Assembly: GCA_017569305.1 (NCBI GenBank)
Contig: CP069418.1
Span: forward strand, 1,054,001 to 1,118,000
Length of the DNA: 64,000 nucleotides
From: Clostridiales bacterium FE2011
GTDB taxonomy: Bacteria; Bacillota; Clostridia; Christensenellales; Aristaeellaceae
Direction: 5' to 3'
The translations under genes were made by a program, and so were the position numbers. Below are positions 58,037 through 64,000 of this stretch, in pieces (the first letter of the stretch is position 1; the number at the start of each line of letters is the position of its first letter). Below the pieces are notes generated by a model. The model did no database searches, was not told the DNA's origin, and worked only from the letters and a program-made list of their open reading frames with translations.

Positions 58037-58966
58037 TCATTCTGCATTTTTCATTAAAAGCAGAACCTGTTCTCTGCTCTTCAACGCTGTCCCTGCGCCT
58101 GTCGCTGTGGTACAGATTGCACCGCAGGCGTTGGCAAATTTCAGTGCATCCTCAACAGTTGCTCCCCGGAGGATCTCCGACATAAATCCCGCCGCAAAGT
58201 TGTCTCCCGCGCCGGTGGCATCCATTGCCTGCACATTGCATGCCGGCAGTCGCAGCGTCCCTTTGCTGTTCTTCAGCAGGCAGCCTTTGCTTCCCAGTTT
58301 GATGATCACATGCTTTACGCCATACCCCAGCAGGACGTCCGCCATTTCTTCCGGTTCATTCTTCCCTGTAAAGTACCGTGCTTCATCTTCATTGGGAGTG
58401 ATGATATCGATCAGCTCCAGGGAGTCCCGGATATCCTCCAGTCCGAGAACCCGGAAGTTCGGCAGCTTTGTATCTGCCAGCACAAGCTGTCCCGCTTCCT
58501 TTGCCCTGCTCACCACCGTGTGGATAATTGCCGGATCGTCAAAAGGCGCCCGGAACAGTGAGCCCAGGATCAGCGCCCTGGCGTCTGTAAACAACTCCGG
58601 TTCCTTTTCCGGATGGAAATTGAACCGATGTGCCTGGTTGGTGATGGATTTTCGGCTGCCGTCAGCCCGTACAAACATTGTAGTCACCGGAGTGGCATCC
58701 GTTCGCACAATCAGTTCAGTGTCCACGCCGTTCTTCCGCAGCTCATCAAGTACGATCTCTCCTGCCGGATCGTTGCCCAGGGCGCAAAGAATCCCCGTCT
58801 TCAGTCCCAGTTTTGCTGCGGCAATCGCTTCATTCACCGCCTCGCCGCCGGCATTCAGGCTTCCCGATTCCGCCACATAGCCGGATGCGGATACAGGTTC
58901 CGGATTAAAGCCCCGGATAATGGAATCCACCAGCGCCATTCCGATGCAGATCAGATCGTATTTCAT
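58037..58966 (-). CDS. PfkB-family carbohydrate kinase
   Basis: A 309-residue ribokinase-like sugar kinase. Signature 1 region GGEAVNEAIAAAKLG (about 38-52), signature 2 with the catalytic Asp in DATGAGDNFAAGF (about 250-262), NEDEARYFTG before it. It phosphorylates a sugar or nucleoside, not identified. The ATG at 58966 follows GAGGG by 6 nt and starts the conserved DLICIGMALVD; the frame opens 66 nt earlier inside the previous gene. It lies 16 nt after an exported-protein gene. Confidence 0.92.
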   Translation of the reverse strand: MKYDLICIGMALVDSIIRGFNPEPVSASGYVAESGSLNAGGEAVNEAIAAAKLGLKTGILCALGNDPAGEIVLDELRKNGVDTELIVRTDATPVTTMFVRADGSRKSITNQAHRFNFHPEKEPELFTDARALILGSLFRAPFDDPAIIHTVVSRAKEAGQLVLADTKLPNFRVLGLEDIRDSLELIDIITPNEDEARYFTGKNEPEEMADVLLGYGVKHVIIKLGSKGCLLKNSKGTLRLPACNVQAMDATGAGDNFAAGFMSEILRGATVEDALKFANACGAICTTATGAGTALKSREQVLLLMKNAE

Positions 58967-58982
58967 GCTTTCCCTCTTTTTG

Positions 58983-59852
58983 TCAGCCGTTTCCGCCGAT
59001 CCCGGCAATATAGAAGATTTCCTCAACCACACCTGTCACTACATTGATATAGACCCAGTAGTATCCGTCCTTTTCCTTATACCTGAGCTGGCCCGGAATC
59101 TTTGCCTGATCGTTCTCAGCCAGCATGATATTCGCCATATAGCAGGGAGCACCATGGAACATATAATATTCGGTATCCTCGTCTTCTTCGCCGTCTTCCC
59201 TTGCTTCTTCAATCGGCGTATTGGCATCCACCAGATTTGCTGCCTGCTCATCCGTCAGTTCAAAGGATACCCGGATACCCTCCATCGCGATCCGGGTCAT
59301 CTCCTCCGCAGAAAGCGCAGCTTGCTCCCGCACATTTTTATATCCGATCTCATCCCAGATACGTTCATCCTCCGGCACTTCAAACAGCTCAGAAAAGTCT
59401 GTGATGCCGTGTTTCTGATTGATTTCCTGTATTTTTTCATCAAACTGGGATGTCTCTCCGGATTCCTGATTCATCAGCAGCATTTCCAGGATCTGTTCAT
59501 TGCCCCAGGCATCCGCATTCATCCCGCCGCTGGTATCCTCACCGTCATGGCTCCAGGAAATTTCTGTCACCTTTCCGTTGTCCACGACCACCTTGTAGTT
59601 CCCCAGCACAAAACCCCAGTCCTCAATGCCCCAGTATTGCACCACAAAGCGGCCGTTTCCTTCATCTGCCGTGTTGCGGTTGAAATACTCCTGGGTCAGC
59701 AGCGTGATACCGTATTTCTCTTCCATTGCCTTGTCCGCAAGACGTGAGGCTTTTTCCCTTTCAGAAATAATCACTTCTCCCGCCGTGGCTGTTGTCAACA
59801 GCATGGAAACCGCCAGCAGGATCAGGAGACCGGTTCGGATCAACTTATTCAT
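58983..59852 (-). CDS. Exported protein, possibly PepSY-like
   Basis: A 289-residue secreted protein with a signal peptide (about 1-25, ending TATAGE). The mature region contains two segments resembling PepSY repeats: VVVDNGKVTEISWSHDGED and DGYYWVYINVVTGVVEEIFY near the end. An acidic stretch (EEAREDGEEDEDTEYY) lies between. I do not recognise a full family. GGAGG precedes the ATG. It may be co-transcribed with the sugar kinase that follows. Confidence 0.75.
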   Translation of the reverse strand: MNKLIRTGLLILLAVSMLLTTATAGEVIISEREKASRLADKAMEEKYGITLLTQEYFNRNTADEGNGRFVVQYWGIEDWGFVLGNYKVVVDNGKVTEISWSHDGEDTSGGMNADAWGNEQILEMLLMNQESGETSQFDEKIQEINQKHGITDFSELFEVPEDERIWDEIGYKNVREQAALSAEEMTRIAMEGIRVSFELTDEQAANLVDANTPIEEAREDGEEDEDTEYYMFHGAPCYMANIMLAENDQAKIPGQLRYKEKDGYYWVYINVVTGVVEEIFYIAGIGGNG

Positions 59853-59929
59853 TTTCTTCCTCCATTCTTTATTCAGGTTAACGAATCATTTCACTGAATA
59901 AAACGAAGCTGTCCATGCTGATGTTCCCC

Positions 59930-60664
59930 TCAGGGGCTCCGCAGCTGTCCCATGATCTCCGCCACATCCCCATGCAGCACAAGCGTTGCCTGCTCCTCCG
60001 CCGGAATCGGCTCCCGGTTGATCACCACCAGGTTCTTTCCCCGGAAATGGCTGAGGAAGGATGCTGCAGGTTCCACTGCCAGGGAAGTTCCCGCCACAAT
60101 CAGCGTATCCGCGTTGGTAATCTCCCGGATTGCGCCGATGCATACATACTTCGGCAAGGATTCTCCGTACAGCACCACACTGGGCTTGATCACACCCCCG
60201 CAGTCCTTGCAGCGGGGAATGCCCTCCGCTTTCAGGATTGTCTCCATGGGATAGTATGCCCCGCAGTCCATACATTCATTTTCATGTACGCTGCCGTGAA
60301 TCTCATATACCCGGATATTCCCGGCCGCCCTGTGCAGGCCGTCCACATTCTGCGTCACAATACCCCGCAGCTTATCCATCAGTTCCAGCTCATACAGTTT
60401 CCGGTGTGCGGCATTGGGCTTTGCTTCCGGATACAGCATATGCTTTCGGTAATAGTCAAAGAACTTTTCCGGCTGCAGGTAAAAGAAGGATTTGCTCAGG
60501 ATCATCTCCGGGGAAAGGCCATCCTCTTCCTCCGTGTACAGTCCATTCACGGATCGGAAGTCCGGAATTCCACTGGCCGTGGATACCCCAGCCCCGCCGA
60601 AAAACACAATCCGGCGTGACCGGTCGATGATTTCCTGAAAAGCCCTTATTCCCTCGGAATCCAC
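59930..60664 (-). CDS. cobB: SIR2-family NAD-dependent protein deacylase
   Basis: It removes acetyl or other acyl groups from protein Lys using NAD. The 244 residues include the NAD motif FFGGAGVSTASGIPDFRS, TQNVDGLHRAAG, the catalytic His in YEIHGSVHE and a four-Cys zinc site (CMDC and CKDC). I took the GTG at 60664 with GGAGG 8 nt upstream; the longer frame from 60733 would start above the TATAAT at about 60712, so it cannot be fully transcribed from it. It is a single gene. Confidence 0.94.
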   Translation of the reverse strand: MDSEGIRAFQEIIDRSRRIVFFGGAGVSTASGIPDFRSVNGLYTEEEDGLSPEMILSKSFFYLQPEKFFDYYRKHMLYPEAKPNAAHRKLYELELMDKLRGIVTQNVDGLHRAAGNIRVYEIHGSVHENECMDCGAYYPMETILKAEGIPRCKDCGGVIKPSVVLYGESLPKYVCIGAIREITNADTLIVAGTSLAVEPAASFLSHFRGKNLVVINREPIPAEEQATLVLHGDVAEIMGQLRSP

Positions 60665-60834
60665 TTCTTCTGCCTCCGGTGTTTTGTTGCTTATTGTTTC
60701 ATTTCCCAAATTATACCATCCGTACAGCCTCATGAATACTATAACATATCCTGTGCCCGGCCTTACAGCAGTCCTTCATTATTGCATGTTTTATGGCATT
60801 TTGAAAATTTTTTCATTCTTTTTGTAAATTATAC

Positions 60835-60863
60835 TTGACATCTTAAAAAGTATGTTATACAAT
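60835..60863 (+). promoter_or_regulatory. Promoter of the XRE/membrane protein cluster
   Basis: TTGACA, a 17-nt spacer, TACAAT. A GC-rich imperfect palindrome (about 60880-60905, GCCGGATCGGCCACCGGGCC) follows the start point and may be an operator. Confidence 0.8.
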
Positions 60864-60940
60864 TCAGCTGTACTCAGGGAGCCGGATCGGCCACCGGGCC
60901 CCGGAGACGATCAATAAAAGATTATTCGGAGGAATGAATT

Positions 60941-61456
60941 ATGACTGACAATGCATGGATCATTCTTGGAATGATGATACTGCTCCTGATCGCTGCCTGG
61001 GTCTTATTCCGGAAAAAGCCCTGCGCAGAACAGTATGATGAGCGGCAGCTGAGAATCCGCGCCCGGGGATACCAGATCGGTTTCTTTACCGCGCTGATCC
61101 TGCTTTTCGTTCTCGCCCTGCTGTTCGAAACAGAATGGCTCACGTTGATCACTCCCGGTCTCGCGGCGCTCACTGTCCTGGTGCTCAGTGTCACCGCCTT
61201 CGCGGTCTACTGTATCAACCATGACGCCTTCCTGTCGATCCGCGGAGACGGAAAAAGCCAGATTGTCCTCTATTCCATCATCGTACTTGTGGAACTCGTC
61301 AATGTGATCCGTCATATCATCATCGGTGAAGTTATGGTGGACGGCAAAGTGGATTTCACCTTTGGTTCAGCCGTAGTGGTAGGACTCTGTTTCCTGGTCA
61401 TGCTGATCACCCTGATCCTGAAGATCAGGAAGGACAAAAAAGAAGTAGAAGAATAA
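60941..61456 (+). CDS. Four-helix membrane protein of unknown function, copy 1
   Basis: A 171-residue membrane protein with four or five helices and a cytoplasmic segment QYDERQLRIRARGYQIGF after the first helix, ending in a Lys/Glu-rich tail. The next gene encodes a protein of the same plan with NFDERQLFYRGRAVTIAF at the same place, so they are paralogues. Such DERQ-containing proteins next to small XRE regulators are frequent in Clostridia; the function is unknown. GGAGG precedes the ATG. Confidence 0.85.
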   Translation: MTDNAWIILGMMILLLIAAWVLFRKKPCAEQYDERQLRIRARGYQIGFFTALILLFVLALLFETEWLTLITPGLAALTVLVLSVTAFAVYCINHDAFLSIRGDGKSQIVLYSIIVLVELVNVIRHIIIGEVMVDGKVDFTFGSAVVVGLCFLVMLITLILKIRKDKKEVEE

Positions 61457-61480
61457 CGCGGATAAAAGGAGGAAATAAAG

Positions 61481-61978
61481 ATGGATTTCACCAAACTGAT
61501 TCTGTGCCTTATCATCCTTGGCGGTGTTGCCCTCGTGTGTTTCGCTGACCGCAAGTCCGTCAAAAACTTTGATGAACGTCAGCTTTTTTACCGCGGCCGG
61601 GCCGTCACGATTGCCTTTGCTTCCCTGCTGCTTTGCCTCTTCGTTGTGCTCCTGCTCAACACCATGAACCTTGCCTGGTTTGACCTTTCAATCGCCGTGA
61701 TCCTGTCCATGGTCATCTCCCTGACCATCTTCGCGGTTTATGCCATCCTGCATGATGCCTACTTTACCCGCCTGAAGAAGCAGGTTCCCTTCAGCGTCCT
61801 GTTTCTCGTGGTAGCCCTTGCGAATGTTTTCAACGGAATCCGTCATTCCTTTGGCAGCTCCGCTGAAAGCGTCTATGACATTGTCCTGCCCGTCGCCGTC
61901 GGTGTACTGGGGCTGGTCGTTTGTGCCACCCTGCTCATCAAAAGCCGGATCGATAAAAAGGAGTCTGATGAGGAATGA
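61481..61978 (+). CDS. Four-helix membrane protein of unknown function, copy 2
   Basis: A 165-residue paralogue of the preceding protein, with four or five helices, the DERQ motif (about 30-33) and an INGIRHSF-like loop matching VNVIRHII of copy 1. It ends in KKESDEE. It lies 24 nt after copy 1, and its stop overlaps the start of the XRE gene (ATGA), so the three genes form one coupled unit. GGAGG precedes the ATG. Confidence 0.85.
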   Translation: MDFTKLILCLIILGGVALVCFADRKSVKNFDERQLFYRGRAVTIAFASLLLCLFVVLLLNTMNLAWFDLSIAVILSMVISLTIFAVYAILHDAYFTRLKKQVPFSVLFLVVALANVFNGIRHSFGSSAESVYDIVLPVAVGVLGLVVCATLLIKSRIDKKESDEE

Positions 61979-62169
61979 AAAACCTGAAGCTGAAAGCCGC
62001 CCGTGCGGGTAAAGATCTGTCCCAGGACCAGCTTGCACAGCTGTGCAACGTGTCCCGCCAGACCATCAATGCCATTGAGAAGGGCGATTATAATCCCACC
62101 ATCAACCTCTGCATCGCCATCTGCAAAGCCCTGGACAAAACCCTGGACGATCTCTTCTGGGAAGGCTGA
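61975..62169 (+). CDS. Small XRE-family regulator
   Basis: A 64-residue single-domain helix-turn-helix protein (KDLSQDQLAQLCNVSRQTI at about 13-31, AIEKGDYNPTINLCIAICKA after it), of the YozG/SMc-type small Cro/CI regulators. It probably regulates its own operon with the two membrane proteins, which might act as its sensor partners. Start overlaps the preceding stop. Confidence 0.93.
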   Translation: MKNLKLKAARAGKDLSQDQLAQLCNVSRQTINAIEKGDYNPTINLCIAICKALDKTLDDLFWEG

Positions 62170-62183
62170 TATTTGTCCTGAAG

Positions 62184-62214
62184 AAAAAGGCGCTCAAATA
62201 CGAGCGCCTTTTTT
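62184..62214 (+). terminator. Intrinsic terminator after the XRE gene
   Basis: AAAAAGGCGCTC, loop AAATAC, GAGCGCCTTTTTT. Confidence 0.9.
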
Positions 62215-62234
62215 CTTTCCCGCCGCGCGGATCA

Positions 62235-62290
62235 TTTTTAAGTCTTAAGTCTTCAGTTTTCAGTATTCATTGTTTTGCCGCTTTAGCGGC
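62235..62290. repeat. TTAAGT/TTCATT-type repeat with GCCGCTTTAGCGGC hairpin
   Basis: TTTTTAAGTC, TTAAGTC, TTCAGTTTTCAG and TATTCATT units, then the hairpin GCCGCTTTAGCGGC, which also occurs in the glmS leader array. It reaches into the last codons of the GH9 gene. Confidence 0.75.
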
Positions 62291-63887
62291 AAAAATACGC
62301 TCCCACAAATATTGCCGGTGAGTTCCAATAGATTGCAATCTCGTTGGTGTCAGCGGAGAATGTCTCCTCCACAAAGTACTTCGCCGGCGGTGTGTTTCCC
62401 ATTTTCTCCTTTGTCATCGGGAAAGTCATCCGGTTGTTTGGTCCGCCGGAAATCAGTCCGGGCACCGGTTCCTCAATCCCGTCCGCGTCGGAAGGCCGGT
62501 GATGGGGATGCATCACCTTTCTCTCTCCAAAACCGGTCACAAAGCAGGTATCCAGTGCGTTCATTCCCAGCGCGTAATTCCATTGCTTCAGCGCCGCATT
62601 CCGCATTTCCTGCCGCCCCGTAATCAGCGCATTCATGATCATGGTCATTGCGTTGCTCAGGATCGGCAGAATGCTTCCCCACACATATTGATCCGCCGCC
62701 AGCGCCGTACCGTAGCCGGATTCCTGCGACAGCTTCAGTGCCTCCTCGCTCTGCCGGAGGAAATCATCCTTCAGCTGATTATACAGCACTTCTCCTGCCT
62801 TTTCTCCCAGGTCAAACAAGCAGCACAGTGCGCCCATTCCGCCCACGTCAGCCCAGCCAAAGGCTGTCAGCTGCTGACCCTCGGCATACAGGCTCTCCGC
62901 CTCTGCCCGGAATTCCCTTTCCCCGGTTGCGGCATACATCTCACAGGCAGCCCAGAACCGGTCGTCCTTATCCGTCCGTTCTCCATACCAGCCGGTGAAG
63001 ACCCCCTCCGGATTCCGGAAAGGCACATAATCATCGGTATGCTTCATCAGCCATTCCCAGGCCCGCCGGGCAGAATGCAGCATCCGGTTGGCAAAGGCTT
63101 CGTCAAACGCCTTGTAGACCCTGTATGACAGTGCCAGGCAGGCACAGGCAGCCGCTGTCGCACAGTGGCTCACGGGCATCAGGTATTCCGGTTCCTTGTC
63201 ATCCTGCGGCATGATAAACGGCGCAAACCGGGCCTTTGTCAGCTTGTGATGAAAAGCTCCGTCGCTCCGCTGCATCTGCAGCATCCACTCCAGTTCATAC
63301 CGGGCTTCGTTCAGGATATCCGGCATCCCGTTTCCGGTTTCCGGAATATTCAGTTCATCGCTGCAGCCTTCCGGGAACAGTTTCCAGGTATACAGCATGT
63401 GCCCCACCGTCACCGCGCCGGGACCCACATACTTCCCATAGTCTCCCGCGTCATGCCAGCCGCCGGTCACCCTGCGCAGGACGCTGCGGTCTTCCCAATC
63501 CGCTGCCGGTGCCGTATGGCAGGCCGGATGGGTGTAGATTCCAGCGTTCTCCGGCTTCAGTTCGCATCCGCAGCGCTGATAATACAGGCCTTTGATCAGG
63601 GCATTTGTCACGGCTTTCCAGGGTTTTTCGCTCACCGTCAGGGTTCGTTTTCCCTCAACGCTTTCCAGCGTGTAGGTTCCGGCCTTCAGCTTTCCCAGGT
63701 TCACCAGTGCCACTTCGTCTCCGGATGCCTCATCCGGTTTCAGTGCAGCGGCCTCTTCCATGGGCACAGTCTTCCCATTGTTATCCTTCAGCGTCACGGA
63801 ATCTTTTGCCAGTACCGCCGCGTATACCGGCAGGCCCTCTGCATATCCCGTCTGGTTTATCCGAAAAGCATTGTATATCTCATTCAT
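62283..63887 (-). CDS. Glycoside hydrolase family 9 enzyme, cytoplasmic type
   Basis: A 534-residue GH9 glucanase/cellodextrinase. An N-terminal Ig-like CelD_N domain (about 6-85) precedes the (alpha/alpha)6 barrel. Catalytic parts: GGWHDAGDYGKY with the base Asp pair, VMHPHHRPSDAD, and the acid Glu near the end in FVEETFSADTNEIAIYWNSP. There is no signal peptide, so it should act inside the cell on imported oligosaccharides. The ribosome binding site (GGAGAGG) is 14 nt from the ATG, which is loose; the frame stays open upstream without another start codon. Confidence 0.92.
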   Translation of the reverse strand: MNEIYNAFRINQTGYAEGLPVYAAVLAKDSVTLKDNNGKTVPMEEAAALKPDEASGDEVALVNLGKLKAGTYTLESVEGKRTLTVSEKPWKAVTNALIKGLYYQRCGCELKPENAGIYTHPACHTAPAADWEDRSVLRRVTGGWHDAGDYGKYVGPGAVTVGHMLYTWKLFPEGCSDELNIPETGNGMPDILNEARYELEWMLQMQRSDGAFHHKLTKARFAPFIMPQDDKEPEYLMPVSHCATAAACACLALSYRVYKAFDEAFANRMLHSARRAWEWLMKHTDDYVPFRNPEGVFTGWYGERTDKDDRFWAACEMYAATGEREFRAEAESLYAEGQQLTAFGWADVGGMGALCCLFDLGEKAGEVLYNQLKDDFLRQSEEALKLSQESGYGTALAADQYVWGSILPILSNAMTMIMNALITGRQEMRNAALKQWNYALGMNALDTCFVTGFGERKVMHPHHRPSDADGIEEPVPGLISGGPNNRMTFPMTKEKMGNTPPAKYFVEETFSADTNEIAIYWNSPAIFVGAYFCR

Positions 63888-63954
63888 ACTGGACGTTTCA
63901 TCCTCTCCGTCAATCTCAACATATATATTTTCAAGTTTTATGTATTCATTAATT

Positions 63955-63985
63955 GAGAACGAAAAGATCGGTTCTTTTCGTTCTC
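63955..63985. repeat. 13-bp perfect inverted repeat upstream of GH9
   Basis: GAGAACGAAAAGA, 5-nt loop, TCTTTTCGTTCTC. No clear U-tract follows on either strand. It could be an operator or part of a terminator of a gene beyond the window edge. Confidence 0.6.
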
Positions 63986-64000
63986 CTGCGCATGGGTATT

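Noticed and set aside
1..64000. Defence island, prophage or integrated plasmid
   Set aside because: No restriction, Cas, toxin-antitoxin, integrase, transposase or phage structural gene was recognised in any frame.
1..64000. tRNA or rRNA genes
   Set aside because: No TTCGAATC-type T-loop with a matching acceptor stem, and no rRNA core sequence, was seen in the gene gaps.

Overview
The window reads as a chromosomal segment of a Clostridia-type Firmicute of moderate GC content (about 50-55 percent by eye). The evidence is strong AGGAGG-type ribosome binding sites, TTGACA-N17-TATAAT promoters, many intrinsic terminators, Rrf2/MerR/XRE regulators and gut-type carbohydrate genes. A rumen or gut lineage such as the Christensenellales is my guess, not something the sequence proves. 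I see no rRNA or tRNA gene, phage, transposase, CRISPR array, restriction system or plasmid function.

Layout. 1-2.7 kb: minus-strand unit with an APH-type kinase (cut by the window edge), rsgA and doubtful small ORFs, preceded by a self-contained 34-codon mini-gene with promoter and terminator. 2.7-11.1 kb: minus-strand run of a YitT protein, a TIM-barrel isomerase, a GH2 glycosidase, an MFS carrier and an asymmetric heterodimeric ABC exporter. 11.5-19.9 kb: an ABC exporter with an XRE-AbrB regulator, a secreted esterase, an aminotransferase, an ABC importer without an ATPase gene, a CDF metal exporter and a diguanylate cyclase. 20.2-25.0 kb: pyrG, glmS and purC.

25-36.6 kb is the most coherent part, a sulfur and Fe-S locus. 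An Rrf2 regulator with three cysteines, iscS-iscU, metY and a four-gene amino-acid ABC importer each have a promoter carrying the same CCTATT...TAGG-type box. The importer also has a 36-codon leader peptide with five Cys codons, followed by an intrinsic terminator whose 5' arm is perfectly complementary over 10 nt to the leader coding region. This looks like cysteine-sensing attenuation under an Rrf2 promoter. metY has its own short leader ORF.

36.7-64 kb is accessory: an SGNH hydrolase, a Pro/Gly-rich beta-helix surface protein, six GNAT acetyltransferases, small detoxification or repair-type enzymes, an M3 peptidase with a CPBP protease, a MerR-controlled ABC exporter, GrpB and S66 proteins, a sirtuin, an XRE cluster with two membrane proteins, and an intracellular-type GH9 glycosidase. 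Two neighbouring genes at 56-57 kb are broken: an SDR with two in-frame TGA codons, both where Gly is expected, and a DUF503-type gene split by a roughly 100-bp palindromic element.

Intergenic gaps hold an unusual set of modular repeats: short hairpins of unrelated sequence joined by recurrent spacers (ATTTCAY, TTCACT-type, TTCATT-type, TTTTAAGT-type).
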